In this document: positions 43,303 to 53,465 of the stretch, piece after piece
How positions within the stretch are numbered: position 1 is the stretch's first letter
Layout of the letters: each line of letters starts with the position of its first letter
Source of the DNA: Chlorobiaceae bacterium
GTDB lineage: Bacteria > Bacteroidota > Chlorobiia > Chlorobiales > Chlorobiaceae
DNA length: 64,000 bases
Direction: 5' to 3'
NCBI GenBank assembly: GCA_013334965.1
Contig: JAAXWO010000009.1
Coordinates: 1 to 64,000, forward strand
The notes under the pieces: model-generated
Databases searched by the model: none
Seen by the model: only the letters and a program-made list of their open reading frames with translations
Told to the model about the DNA's origin: nothing
Translations under genes and position numbers: made by a program

Positions 43303-43917
43303 GAGTGACGCTTCAGTATCATGGAAAACCAATAATGACCTGTTCCGGCATTTCGTTGAAATCCAGAACCATCCTGTCGCCGCAGAAATCATATTCGCGT
43401 TTCAGGAAAATAATTCAACAAGTTACGGGATTTCATCACCCTCCGCAATCTCGGCCGCTCTTCAACGGGATGATCCAATAACAGCGGGCAGGAGAGCCCT
43501 TTTCAGTACCGGCTGCCGGACAGGAAAGATGTTTTCCTGATAATTACTTATTATGTAAAATGATATTGGTGGCGTGCAGCCGCTGAGCTGACAGATATGT
43601 CTGGAAGTGAGGTGATCGGTCCTGTCACGTGTGCTGTCCGGATCGAAATCGCAATCGGGTTGGAAATCGATTTATCCGACAGCGCCGGGAGCCTGTCCCT
43701 GAGTAATTCAGGCTGTAAATTGAGGTGTTGCCAATGACGGTTGCAATGCCCGGAGCTGGTAGACGCCGTTGCCATAACAGGAGTTCGATTGCGATAACGA
43801 TTTTGATCTCGATGGAGCAACCAGCTTTGGTCATGAACGTAGAGGGCAATAAGGCATTCTTCCGTTGATACGATACTTGGCGATATGATGGTAACGTAAA
43901 CGATTCTCCAAACAGCG
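43303..43917. other. 615-bp intergenic region between the two hybrid kinases
   Basis: It should contain both divergent promoters. Frames on the minus strand across it continue into the antisense of the 43918 gene and have no protein-family character, so no gene is called. No repeats or palindromes of note were recognised. Confidence 0.5.
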
Positions 43918-46900
43918 ATGTCCACGATCAATTTCCAGTCTGAGAACAATCTGGCCGATGATCCGGTTTCTGCCCTGATGGAATCCCTTCCTGACGATGC
44001 CTTTATCATCGATCCCAAAGGCCGGGTTCTCTGTGCCAACAGCTTGTTCTCCGAGCGGTCAGGGCTTTCTCCGGAGATGATCATCGGAGCCGATGCCCAT
44101 GACAAGATTGCCGTCAATCTGCACGCTCCGGAACTTGCCGCTCGCGGGAAAACGATGTGGGAGAGGGCTTTCCTGACCGGGAAGCGAATCGTGTTTGATG
44201 ATGAAATGGATGGTATGGCCTGCAGGATTGCCATAAATCCTGTCCGTTCTGCGAAAGGGGAGATCACCGGTATGTTCGTTACCATCCGGGATATCGGAGC
44301 GGAAAACCTGTCAGGTCAGGAGACTCAAACGAAAGAGTCATCTTTGGCAGTCACGGGTAACAGTGTACCTTCTCACAACGAGATCGACGTTGAGCTTCAG
44401 GAGAGCAAGAAAAGGCTCAGCCAGGCATTGGAAGCTGCGCGTGCCGGTGTATGGGAGTGGGATTTGATAACGAATGAAAATTTCTGGTCTGACGAGATAT
44501 GGCCATTATATGGGCTAAAGTCAAGCGATGAAAAGCCCAGTTTTGAATTGTGGGTCCGCTCTATTCACCCGGATGATCGGGAATCTGCGATCATCGCTGT
44601 TAATGAGGCCAGACAAGGTGAAACGCAGCTGAACATCGAATATCGTGTCTGTTACTCCGACGGCTCCACCCACTGGCTCATGTCCCGCGGCAAGCCTTTG
44701 TTCGACCATGACGGCAGGGCAGTCCGTTATATCGGGACCATTATCGATATCACTGAACGCAAATTGATAGAAGATGACCTACGGGTGAGCCGTACGCGGA
44801 TGAATTTCATTCTCGACAACAGTCATGTTGGTTTGTGGGAGTTGAATCTGTCGGAAAATACAGCACTATGTACCCCCGAACATTCCCGCATTTTCGGGTA
44901 TGAAGCAATCCGGTCAGACTGGTCACTGGATAGGTTTTTAAGTCACATCATTGAAGATGATCGCGCCAGAATTGAACGGCTTATCAGGAATTCGATTGAA
45001 AAGCGTGAAAGCTATACGTTCGAATGTCGAATCTGTCGTGTCGATGGCGAGGTTCGGTGGATTTTAGTCGTCGGGGCTTTTCGGCTTGATCGACAAGGCA
45101 GGCCCTGCATTATATCCGGCATCGTACAAGACATCACTGAACGCAAGTTGGCCGAGCAGGCGCTGGTTTCGAGCGAGAAAAAGTTTCGTTCAATAGCAGA
45201 GCAAATATCCGAGATGGTTTTCATTACGGCCCAGAACGGAGTCATATCGTATGTATCTCCCGCTGTTGAAACGATTTCCGGCTACAGGGCTGATGAGGTG
45301 ATCGGTCACCCCTTTATCGAATTCATTTTTGAAGAGGATATTGAATATGCCGTCAGCTCATTCAATGCCGGCTTTAACAATCCCAAGAGCAATGGGGTCC
45401 CTGAACATCGCGATGATATGCTTGAACTCCGCTACAATAAAAAAGACGGTTCGATTTTTTTTGCGGAAATTCATGTGCAGTACTACGAGGATGATGCATT
45501 TGTCGGATATGCTGGATTGATCAGGGATATAACCGCCCGGAAAAATTATGAGCAGGAGCTGATCGAAAGCAAACAGTTCCTCAAGAATATCTATGATGAG
45601 GTCAACTACTCTATTTTTGTTGTCGATGTCATGCCTGACGGTTCCTACCAGTTTAAAGGCATCAACCCGCGTCATGAAGAGCTGACCGGTATCAGGAACA
45701 ATGAGGTTGCCGGGAAAAAACCGGAGCAATTTCTTCCTGCTGATGTTGCTGAATCGGTTACCCGTCATTATGACGAATGCATTGAGGCGGGGAGGTCAAT
45801 TGAATATGAAGAGTCTCTGCCGTTCAAGGGCGAAGACTCTTTGTGGGAGACGGTGCTGAATCCGGTACGCAATGAAGGGGGCAGCATTTTCAGAATTATA
45901 GGTACCAGTATAAACATCACGGAACGCAGGCAGATCGAAGAGGAGAGGGCCAAGCTTGAGGTTCAGCTTCAGCAATCCCAGAAAATGGAGATGGTCGGTC
46001 GGTTGGCCGGAGGTATAGCCCATGATTTTAACAATATGCTCACGGTCATTCTCGGTCATACCGATATGGTCCTGGAGGATATCGACCCATCCCAACCGGC
46101 ATATGCAAGTTTTGATGCCATCCGTCAGGCCGCGACCCGTTCTGCCGATCTGACCTCGCAACTTCTTGCGTTTGCCAGGAAGCAGATCATCATTCCAAAA
46201 ATCATTGAACTCAACACTGCGGTCGCAGACATGCTTCCCATGCTTGGCCGTCTCATAGGGGAAAACATCACGCTGATATGGATCCCCGGAAGTAAAGACA
46301 CCCATATCAAAATCGATCCATCACAGCTCGACCAGATACTCGTCAATCTCTGTGTCAATGCCCGCGATGCAATAACCGGCAATGGCAGGATCACCATCGG
46401 AACCAGCGTTCAGGATGATGAAACTATCGTCTCAAAAGCCGGTAAACCGGAAGTCAATCGCATCAACAGCGTAACGCTCTCTGTAAGCGACGATGGTCAT
46501 GGTATTGATCAACGCGATCTTTATCATATTTTCGAGCCCTTCTACACCACAAAAGAACATGGGAAAGGCACCGGGCTCGGTCTTTCAACCGTTTACGGAA
46601 TTGTTAAACAGAACAATGGAAGCATTGACTGCAAGAGCCAGTCCGGCAAAGGAACAACCTTCAATATTAATCTGCCACAGCACAAGGCACCAGTAAAAAC
46701 CGAAGAGGACTCATTGCGGCAGGATCAATCGACGCAGCGGGGGGATCAGACAATCCTGCTCGTGGAGGATGAACCGAGTATTATGAAACTCTGCAAGCTG
46801 ATACTGGAGCGTAACGGCTATAAAGTGCTTTCTTTCTGCACGGCCATGGATGCGCTCGAATGTGCTGAGAGTTACAACGGAACCATCGACCTGTTGATGA

Positions 46901-47112
46901 CTGACGTTATGATGCCGGAAATGAATGGGTCAGAGCTTTCCAAAATGCTTCTCGCTAAACGACCTGAGCTGAAAATACTCTTTGTCTCAGGTTACACTGC
47001 CGACATTATCTCCCACAACACGGTACTTGACAGTGGCATCAACTTCATCCAGAAACCGTTCAACCCCAAATCGATGATGAAGATCGTCTACTCTATCCTC
47101 AACCCTGCATAG
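43918..47112 (+). CDS. Multi-PAS hybrid histidine kinase (cytoplasmic)
   Basis: 1064 aa, start MSTINFQSENNLADDPVSAL. About five PAS/PAC units are seen; repeated endings such as GTIIDITERKLIEDDL, GIVQDITERKLAEQAL, GLIRDITARKNYEQEL and GTSINITERRQIEEER mark their borders. HisKA follows with His702 (GGIAHDFNNML), then HATPase (LCVNARDAI, SVSDDGHGID, GKGTGLGLST) and a C-terminal receiver with Asp996 (LMTDVMMPEMNG). It shares core architecture with the divergent kinase at 40951, so the two probably arose by duplication. There is no transmembrane segment and no adjacent response regulator. Confidence 0.93.
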   Translation: MSTINFQSENNLADDPVSALMESLPDDAFIIDPKGRVLCANSLFSERSGLSPEMIIGADAHDKIAVNLHAPELAARGKTMWERAFLTGKRIVFDDEMDGMACRIAINPVRSAKGEITGMFVTIRDIGAENLSGQETQTKESSLAVTGNSVPSHNEIDVELQESKKRLSQALEAARAGVWEWDLITNENFWSDEIWPLYGLKSSDEKPSFELWVRSIHPDDRESAIIAVNEARQGETQLNIEYRVCYSDGSTHWLMSRGKPLFDHDGRAVRYIGTIIDITERKLIEDDLRVSRTRMNFILDNSHVGLWELNLSENTALCTPEHSRIFGYEAIRSDWSLDRFLSHIIEDDRARIERLIRNSIEKRESYTFECRICRVDGEVRWILVVGAFRLDRQGRPCIISGIVQDITERKLAEQALVSSEKKFRSIAEQISEMVFITAQNGVISYVSPAVETISGYRADEVIGHPFIEFIFEEDIEYAVSSFNAGFNNPKSNGVPEHRDDMLELRYNKKDGSIFFAEIHVQYYEDDAFVGYAGLIRDITARKNYEQELIESKQFLKNIYDEVNYSIFVVDVMPDGSYQFKGINPRHEELTGIRNNEVAGKKPEQFLPADVAESVTRHYDECIEAGRSIEYEESLPFKGEDSLWETVLNPVRNEGGSIFRIIGTSINITERRQIEEERAKLEVQLQQSQKMEMVGRLAGGIAHDFNNMLTVILGHTDMVLEDIDPSQPAYASFDAIRQAATRSADLTSQLLAFARKQIIIPKIIELNTAVADMLPMLGRLIGENITLIWIPGSKDTHIKIDPSQLDQILVNLCVNARDAITGNGRITIGTSVQDDETIVSKAGKPEVNRINSVTLSVSDDGHGIDQRDLYHIFEPFYTTKEHGKGTGLGLSTVYGIVKQNNGSIDCKSQSGKGTTFNINLPQHKAPVKTEEDSLRQDQSTQRGDQTILLVEDEPSIMKLCKLILERNGYKVLSFCTAMDALECAESYNGTIDLLMTDVMMPEMNGSELSKMLLAKRPELKILFVSGYTADIISHNTVLDSGINFIQKPFNPKSMMKIVYSILNPA

Positions 47113-47127
47113 CGTCCATGAATAGCT

Positions 47128-47481
47128 CTATTTGACCGTTATGACGCCCCTGTTTACCCCCATGGCGCAGGTGATTCTGTAGATGCCCGGTTTCTGCGGT
47201 ACAAAATCCATCACAACCGGACGGCCTTTTACGAGCGGTTCAGGCTTGTTCCAGAGCCCCTGGATCATGATATCTTTCATGCAGCCTGATCCGGTCTCCT
47301 GAGGATTTACCTGGAAGCGCACCTTCTGGCCGGAGGTTACGGTAAACGATTTAGGGTTGATGTCTCCAGCCCTGGTATACACCGTCGTGATCGTTACTGG
47401 CTGTGTGGTTCCGGAGGCCAGCGCATTGCCGGGCAGAACAAGGGCGAAAAGGGCAGCGATGTAAAGTTTCGTGCGTTTCAT
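47128..47481 (-). CDS. Small secreted cupredoxin-like protein of the metal efflux operon
   Basis: 117 aa with a signal peptide (MKRTKLYIAALFALVLPGNALA). The mature domain is beta-rich (PVTITTVYTRAGDINPKSFT...VTSGQKVRFQVN) with Cys in GSGCMKD and in the late motif YRITCAMGVNRGVITVK. These two Cys and nearby Met are consistent with a copper-binding cupredoxin of the type found next to Cus systems. It lies 25 bp after cusA and shares its transcript. Role inferred: a periplasmic metal chaperone feeding the pump. Confidence 0.78.
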   Translation of the reverse strand: MKRTKLYIAALFALVLPGNALASGTTQPVTITTVYTRAGDINPKSFTVTSGQKVRFQVNPQETGSGCMKDIMIQGLWNKPEPLVKGRPVVMDFVPQKPGIYRITCAMGVNRGVITVK

Positions 47482-47506
47482 GGTAATCTTTCGGTTGTGT
47501 TTGAAG

Positions 47507-50500
47507 TCAATGTTTCATGCCGGAGTGGCGCAGGCGGCCATTTCTGAGGTCTCTTGTTTTCATGATGACAAAGATAACCGGCGTCATGATGAGGACGTGA
47601 ACGGCAGATGAGATCATTCCGCCGATCATCGGTGCGGCGATGGGTTTCATGACATCCGCTCCGGTGCCGGAGGACCACATGATCGGGATCAGGCCGAGAA
47701 GGGCCACGGCAACCGTCATGAGCTTCGGGCGCAGTCGAAGTACCGCACCTTCGAAGGTGGCGTCTATAATATCCTGTTCGGTGCAGGTTCCGTCGACCAG
47801 CTTTTTGTCAAGGGCTTCGTGCAGGTAGATGACCATGACTACGCCGGTTTCTACGGCGATGCCGTAGAGGGCGATGAATCCGACCCATACCGCTACAGAC
47901 AGGTTGTATCCCAACGCTGAAACCATGTAGATGCCCCCGACCAGCGCGAAAGGAACCGAGAGCATCACCATGGATGCTTCAAGGGCCGAGTGGAACGTGA
48001 AATAGAGCAGGATGAAGATGATGATCAAGCCGAGCGGTACCAGGATCTGGAGACGCGCTTTCGCCCGAATCTGGTTCTCCCACTGCCCGGACCAGGTCAC
48101 GTAGTAGCCGGGGGGCAGCCTGAGGTTCTGTTCGAGTTTCTGTTTTGCCTCGGTCACGAAGCTTCCCATGTCGCGACCGCGGACGTTCAGGTAGACCAGC
48201 GAACGCAACAGGCCGCCTTCGCTGTTGATCTCCGGAGCACCGGTGGATATTTTCAGCTTTGTCACCAGTGAAAGAGGCACCTGGGCGCCATCCATGCCGC
48301 TGACCAGGATGTTGCCGATCGCGGGTATGTTGTCGCGGTAGTCGCGCATATAGCGCACGCGGATCGGGAACCGGTTGCGTCCTTCGACCGAGGTAGAGAG
48401 CATTTCGCCGCCAAGCGCTGTTTCGATGACCTCCTGGATGTCGCCCACACTGACGCCGTAACGAGCCGCAGCCTGGCGGTCGATGTCGATATTGATATAG
48501 TTGCCGCCGGTAACCCGTTCAGCCACGACGTCTGCGGCTCCCTTTACCGGTTTGAGGATCTCTTCGGCCTTTATCGCCAGATCCCTGAGCACGTTCAGGT
48601 CGCTTCCGAATATCTTGACCCCGAGATCGGTACGTACGCCGGTGGAGAGCATGTTGATGCGGTTGATGATCGGCTGGGTCCATCCGTTCCGAACGCCGGT
48701 CTGCTGCAGCTTCGAGTCGAGTTCGGCCACGATGTCCGCTTTGGTGAGCCCTGCTCGCCACTGCTCTTTCGGTTTGAGGATGATGATGCTCTCGAACATC
48801 GATACAGGAGCCGGATCGGTCGACGTTTCGGCGCGTCCGACCTTGCCGAGGACCTGTTCGACCTCAGGTACGCTTTTGATGACCCTGTCCTGACCCTGTA
48901 TGATCCGTTTGGCTTCGGTTATCGAAATGTTGGGCAGCGTTACCGGCATGTAGAGCAGGGAGCCTTCGTCGAGCGGCGGCATGAACTCCGAGCCGAGGTT
49001 CATGAATAGCGGAATGGCAATGACAAGGGCAAGGATGTTGAGCGCGATGGTGCTCTTTCTCCATATCAGCACTTTGCGGATGACCGGAGAGTAAAGCCTG
49101 ATGAAAAAGGCGGAGACCCTGTTGGAGCTCTCTGGAGGCATCTTGCCCCGCATGAAAAGGTACATCAGCACAGGAACCAGCGTGATGGCGATCAGGGCCG
49201 ATCCGACGATGGAGAAGGTCTTGGTGAACGCCAGGGGATGGAACAGCTTGCCCTCCTGTCCTTCGAGCATGAAGACCGGTATGAAGGAGAGCACGATAAT
49301 GGCCAGCGAGAAGAAGATCGCGCGACCGACCTGTCTGGCTGAAGAGATGACCACCTCCAGACGTTTTGCTTCCCGTTCTTCAACAGGTAGTTCCGATAGG
49401 TGCCGGTAGCAGTTCTCGACCATGATCACCCCTGCGTCCACGAGAACGCCGATGGCGATGGCGATGCCCCCGAGGGACATGATGTTTGAGGTGACCCCCA
49501 TGAATTTCATTGTGATGAAGGCGATCAGTACCGATACCGGCAGCGTGAGCACGATGACCAGGGCGCTCCGGTAGTGGAGCAGGAAGATGAGAATGACGAT
49601 TGAGACGATGATCGACTCCTCCAGAAGGTTCTTTTTCAGGGTTTCAATGGCCCGCGAGATCAGGTCTGAACGGTCGTAGGCGACCCTGATGCTGACTCCG
49701 GGCGGCAACCCTTTCTGCAGCTCTGCAATCTTCAGTTTTACACGGTCGATGACATCCTTGGCGTTCTCTCCGTATCGCATGACGACGATGCCGCCGACAG
49801 CCTCGCCCTGGCCGTTCAGGTCGAGCATGCCCCGCCGGATGGCGCTCCCGATCTGCACTGCGCCCAGGTTCCTTACGTAGATCGGCGTACCCCGCATGTC
49901 GGCGCCGACGACGATGTTTTCGATGTCCTCCCTTGACTTTACGTATCCTCTGCCGCGGATCAGGTACTCGGCGTCAGCCTGTTCGAGCAGTCGCCCGCCT
50001 ACGTCCCTGTTCGACGCCTTGACGGCCTCCATGACTTTGCCGACCTTGATGTTGTATGCGAAGAGCTTGTTCGGGTCGAGGTCGATCTGGTATTCGCGCA
50101 CCAGGCCGCCGATGGAGGCGACTTCGGATACTCCCGGCACTGTATTGAGCTGGTAGCGGACGAACCAGTCCTGCAGCGTCCGGAGCTGTTCCAGGTCATA
50201 CCCTTTTCCCTCGATCGTGTACCAGAACACATGGCCGACCCCGGTGCCGTCCGGGCCGAGGGTTGGAACCACCCCCTGGGGCAGGAGCGATGCGGCGTAG
50301 TTCAGGCGTTCGAGCACGCGGGTCCGTGCCCAGTAGATGTCTGCCTTGTCGTCGAAAATCACATAGATCATGGAGAATCCGAAGGCTGAAGATGCCCGTA
50401 CGGCCTTTACTTCCGGCAGCCCCTGCAGGTTTGAGGCGAGCGGGTAGGTCACCTGGTCTTCGACTACCTGGGGGGATCGGCCGGGATAATCGGTAAAGAC

Positions 50501-50644
50501 GATCACCTGGTTGTCGGAGAGGTCGGGAATGGCATCCACCGGCGTTTTGTAGACCGACCAGATGCCGAGGCCGATGATCAGGCCGAACACCATCAGGACT
50601 ATTGCACGGTTGCGGACGGAATATTCGATGATTTTTTCGATCAT
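47507..50644 (-). CDS. cusA: Heavy-metal RND efflux pump, CusA/CzcA type
   Basis: A 1045-aa inner-membrane pump. MIEKIIEYSVRNRAIVLMVF is the HME-RND start, followed by DAIPDLSDNQVIVFTDYPGR, a signature of the Cus/Czc subfamily. There are two sets of about six helices around large periplasmic loops; GGIAIAIGVLVDAGVIMVEN in helix 4 has the proton-relay Asp and Glu. The C-terminal half holds MSVPFALVGGIY and WVGFIALYGIAVETGVVMVI. It works with the membrane fusion protein and outer-membrane channel encoded upstream. The subfamily handles Cu(I)/Ag(I) or divalent metals; the cupredoxin and CusB-like domain favour copper or silver. Confidence 0.95.
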   Translation of the reverse strand: MIEKIIEYSVRNRAIVLMVFGLIIGLGIWSVYKTPVDAIPDLSDNQVIVFTDYPGRSPQVVEDQVTYPLASNLQGLPEVKAVRASSAFGFSMIYVIFDDKADIYWARTRVLERLNYAASLLPQGVVPTLGPDGTGVGHVFWYTIEGKGYDLEQLRTLQDWFVRYQLNTVPGVSEVASIGGLVREYQIDLDPNKLFAYNIKVGKVMEAVKASNRDVGGRLLEQADAEYLIRGRGYVKSREDIENIVVGADMRGTPIYVRNLGAVQIGSAIRRGMLDLNGQGEAVGGIVVMRYGENAKDVIDRVKLKIAELQKGLPPGVSIRVAYDRSDLISRAIETLKKNLLEESIIVSIVILIFLLHYRSALVIVLTLPVSVLIAFITMKFMGVTSNIMSLGGIAIAIGVLVDAGVIMVENCYRHLSELPVEEREAKRLEVVISSARQVGRAIFFSLAIIVLSFIPVFMLEGQEGKLFHPLAFTKTFSIVGSALIAITLVPVLMYLFMRGKMPPESSNRVSAFFIRLYSPVIRKVLIWRKSTIALNILALVIAIPLFMNLGSEFMPPLDEGSLLYMPVTLPNISITEAKRIIQGQDRVIKSVPEVEQVLGKVGRAETSTDPAPVSMFESIIILKPKEQWRAGLTKADIVAELDSKLQQTGVRNGWTQPIINRINMLSTGVRTDLGVKIFGSDLNVLRDLAIKAEEILKPVKGAADVVAERVTGGNYINIDIDRQAAARYGVSVGDIQEVIETALGGEMLSTSVEGRNRFPIRVRYMRDYRDNIPAIGNILVSGMDGAQVPLSLVTKLKISTGAPEINSEGGLLRSLVYLNVRGRDMGSFVTEAKQKLEQNLRLPPGYYVTWSGQWENQIRAKARLQILVPLGLIIIFILLYFTFHSALEASMVMLSVPFALVGGIYMVSALGYNLSVAVWVGFIALYGIAVETGVVMVIYLHEALDKKLVDGTCTEQDIIDATFEGAVLRLRPKLMTVAVALLGLIPIMWSSGTGADVMKPIAAPMIGGMISSAVHVLIMTPVIFVIMKTRDLRNGRLRHSGMKH

Positions 50645-50687
50645 GACGATACTTCTTGGCAGATTGCGTTAGAGGTCATCGGTTCGT

Positions 50688-51977
50688 TTAATTTCCGTTC
50701 GTTTTCGGGGTGCTGCTGCCGTTCAACTGCGATTCAGAGTCGATGAGGTAGCCGCCCGAGATAACCACCCGGTCTCCCTGGGCGATGCCCGAAAGGATCT
50801 GGAGCCTGTCGCCGATCCTCTCCCCGACCACCACGGTCCGGGGTTCAAACTTTCCGGGAGCCATTTCTACCCAGACGAGCTGTCTTTTGCCGGAGTCCAT
50901 GACCGCGGTTACCGGCACGCTGATGCCGTCGGCGAGCGGCACCCTGATGATGGCGTTGACGAACATCTCAGGCTTGAGCTTCATCCCGGGGTTGGGCAGT
51001 TCGACTCTCGCCTTGACTGTCCTGGTTTTTGGGTCGAGGAAAGGGTAGACGAGCGCAACCCGACCGGTGAGCGAAACTCCGGGAAGGGATTGGGCTCGTA
51101 TCTGCACCTGCTGGCCGATGCGGATGTTCCTGAATTCGTTTTCGTAGACCTCAAGTTCCACCCAGACGCTTGAAAGGTCGGCGATGTTGAAGAGCACTTC
51201 ACCCGTGTTGACATACTGCCCCTGCTGAACCATCTTTTCGATCACGATGCCTGAAAAAGGGGAGTAGATGGCCACTTGCGTCGAAGGCTTGCCGCTTTTT
51301 TCGAGCTCGGCGATCTGGCTCTCCTTGAGCCCGAAAAGCCGGAGTCTCTGTCTGGACGACGCTACCACGGTTTCCCCTGTCTCGACGACGGAGGAGAGCG
51401 TTGAGTTCCGGAGCTGGTTCCGGCTCTTCAAGGCCATCAGGTACTCCTGCTGGGAAGCGACGAGATCGGGGGAGTAGATCTCGGCGACAGGTCGTTCCCT
51501 GCTTACTGCCGAGCCCACCGAGGTAACATGCAGTCTGTCGATGCGCCCGGCGGTCCATGCGGTGACTTTTGCCTGGCGGGACTGGTCATATTGTACGATG
51601 CCCACGGCGGCGATCTCTCTGGAGAGCGGTTCACTCTTCACTTCCAGGGTGGCGACGTTGGCCGTGACCAGCTGGGCGGGCGAGAGCGACACGTTTACAG
51701 GGGCTGCAGCCTCCCGGGCGTTTGATGTCGGGGCTCCGGTATCAGGGAGTGCGGTGATTTTCTTGACCAGTTCCATGCCGCAGATCGGGCATGCGCCCGG
51801 CTTGTCCTTGATAACCTGGGGATGCATGGTGCAGGTATAGAGCTGCCTGCTGTTGACCGTCTTCTCTGCCGTATTCCTGTTATGCAGGGTGTTCTGCCAG
51901 ATGAACCAGCCTGACCCGGCGACGAGCGCGAGCACGACGATGAGCAGTGGGAGTGTCGTTTTCCTGTTCATGGGCAT
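50688..51977 (-). CDS. cusB: Periplasmic adaptor of the metal efflux pump, CusB type
   Basis: A 429-aa membrane fusion protein. An N-terminal membrane anchor (LPLLIVVLALVAGSGWFIW) is followed by a heavy-metal-binding domain at about 47-73: YTCTMHPQVIKDKPGACP then ICGMEL, with the Cys-Met-His-Pro and CPICGM motifs. The remainder is the hairpin, lipoyl and beta-barrel adaptor fold (ATLEVKSEPLSREIAAVGIV...). That HMBD is typical of copper/silver CusB proteins. The start at 51977 or two codons later (MNRKTT) cannot be decided. It is 43 bp upstream of cusA and 21 bp downstream of cusC in one operon. Confidence 0.93.
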   Translation of the reverse strand: MPMNRKTTLPLLIVVLALVAGSGWFIWQNTLHNRNTAEKTVNSRQLYTCTMHPQVIKDKPGACPICGMELVKKITALPDTGAPTSNAREAAAPVNVSLSPAQLVTANVATLEVKSEPLSREIAAVGIVQYDQSRQAKVTAWTAGRIDRLHVTSVGSAVSRERPVAEIYSPDLVASQQEYLMALKSRNQLRNSTLSSVVETGETVVASSRQRLRLFGLKESQIAELEKSGKPSTQVAIYSPFSGIVIEKMVQQGQYVNTGEVLFNIADLSSVWVELEVYENEFRNIRIGQQVQIRAQSLPGVSLTGRVALVYPFLDPKTRTVKARVELPNPGMKLKPEMFVNAIIRVPLADGISVPVTAVMDSGKRQLVWVEMAPGKFEPRTVVVGERIGDRLQILSGIAQGDRVVISGGYLIDSESQLNGSSTPKTNGN

Positions 51978-51998
51978 GGTGGTGATTCGAAGTGATCA

Positions 51999-53360
51999 TT
52001 AAAGTTGTTCGTTGTTGCCAGGGGCACTCCCTCTCCTGTCTGCCTGTGCGTTGGTCCGCCCAGAGTCTGAAGGGGATGGCAGTTCGGCGCCGATAGCCGT
52101 TTCGAGTTCCGCTATCCTGATCATGTACTCGGCCTCAGACTGGTAAAGCTGACGTTGATAGTTGAAGAGGCTCATCCTTCCGTCGAGTACCGTCATGAAA
52201 TCCACCTTGTTGACCCGATAGCCGACGAGCGCTGATTCGAGGGATTGCCTTGCTTGCGGAATTATTCCTTCCCGGTAAAGCGTGACCGTCTTGCGGATGC
52301 GTTCCAGCTCAGAGAGGGCCTGGTTGATGGAAAGGGAGATGCTGTTTTTCAGCGCGTCGAGCTCATCGGTCGCCATGGCGGTTTCCGCCATCGATTCCGA
52401 AACCATCGCCTGTCGTTTTTCCCGCCAGACGGGAAGGTTGAACGATACGCCTACTGAAAACATGTTGTCACCGGGATCGGTCGCCATTTCGGTCGATACG
52501 GGTTGCCGCACCATATATTCGACGGAGAGATTGAGGTCAGGATAGTTCTCCTTTCCCGCCAGGCGTCTGGATGCAGCGCCCTTATCCACGAGGCTCGCAA
52601 GGCTTTTGAGCTGAGGTCGGTGCTCAAGGGCGATTTCATTGAGTTTGGCTGGGCTGAGCGCAACCTCAGGCAACGTGAAGCTTGCAATGGCGCCTATCGG
52701 GGTTGATGACGGACGATAGAGCAGATAGTTGAGGGTGGCCTCAAGGCTTTTTCGCTGCTGCTGCAGCGTGATCTGCATCTCAACCATTTTTGATTTTTCC
52801 AGCCCTGCCTTGTAGATGTCGGCCTGCGTTCCCTGGCCTACTGAGTATTTCAGGCCGGTCAGCTTCACGAAATCTCCCAGCAGCGCAAGGTTCCGGTCGA
52901 CGACTTCCAGCTCCCTGTCCACGGTCCAGAGCTTGTAGTAACTCTCCTTGACCATGCGGGCAAGATCGCGCCTACGCTCCTCGAATGCCCATTTGTATGA
53001 ATCGGCCTCATACAGTGCGATTTTTTTGCGCAGATCCCGTTTGCCCCAGAATGGCAGCTGTTGTGACATGCCGATGACCACGCCTGACTGGGTGTCCTTG
53101 TTGAAAACCAGCGGCTCACGCACGGGCATGTTCTGCAGCTTGACCATGAGCATCGGATCGTCAGGCGACGAGGCCTGCCTGGGCTTGCTGGTGAACATCT
53201 GCCAGCGGGATTCCGAAGATTTGAGTTCCGGGTTTTTTGCGACGGCCGTGGCTATAAGCGACGGCAGGTTTTCAACCGGCGGAGCAAGCTCCCCTGTCCT
53301 TGCCGTCAAAGGGGATAGGGCAGAGAGGATCAGCAAGGCAAGTGCGCAATGTTTTTTCAT
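51999..53360 (-). CDS. cusC: Outer-membrane efflux channel (TolC/CusC family)
   Basis: 453 aa with a Sec signal (MKKHCALALLILSALSPLTA). Two long coiled-coil repeats of the outer-membrane efflux protein domain follow, for example WAFEERRRDLARMVKESYYK and the matching second half LSINQALSELERIRKTVTLY. The C-terminus is Ser/Gly-rich. It is the first gene of the operon and would complete the tripartite pump. A sigma-54-type promoter lies about 40 bp upstream of its start. Confidence 0.92.
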   Translation of the reverse strand: MKKHCALALLILSALSPLTARTGELAPPVENLPSLIATAVAKNPELKSSESRWQMFTSKPRQASSPDDPMLMVKLQNMPVREPLVFNKDTQSGVVIGMSQQLPFWGKRDLRKKIALYEADSYKWAFEERRRDLARMVKESYYKLWTVDRELEVVDRNLALLGDFVKLTGLKYSVGQGTQADIYKAGLEKSKMVEMQITLQQQRKSLEATLNYLLYRPSSTPIGAIASFTLPEVALSPAKLNEIALEHRPQLKSLASLVDKGAASRRLAGKENYPDLNLSVEYMVRQPVSTEMATDPGDNMFSVGVSFNLPVWREKRQAMVSESMAETAMATDELDALKNSISLSINQALSELERIRKTVTLYREGIIPQARQSLESALVGYRVNKVDFMTVLDGRMSLFNYQRQLYQSEAEYMIRIAELETAIGAELPSPSDSGRTNAQADRRGSAPGNNEQL

Positions 53361-53397
53361 GGTATTTTAGACGTTATGTCTCCAATACATCTGTATT

Positions 53398-53413
53398 TAC
53401 AAATATCGTGCCA
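53398..53413 (-). promoter_or_regulatory. Sigma-54 promoter of the cus operon
   Basis: On the minus strand the sequence reads TGGCACGATATTTGTA. Against the consensus TGGCAC-R-N4-TTGCW it has the -24 GG and -12 G in exact register, with only the -12 C changed to T. It lies 38 bp upstream of cusC, directly after an NtrC-type activator gene. Confidence 0.75.
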
Positions 53414-53465
53414 ATCGAATTGATGCGGTCGTTATCGAGAGAAATGTTATTTCCTGCGTAATAAT

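Noticed and set aside
43551-44285. 244-codon minus-strand frame at the start of the second hybrid kinase
   Set aside because: Half of it is antisense to the kinase PAS region and the rest has no recognisable features.
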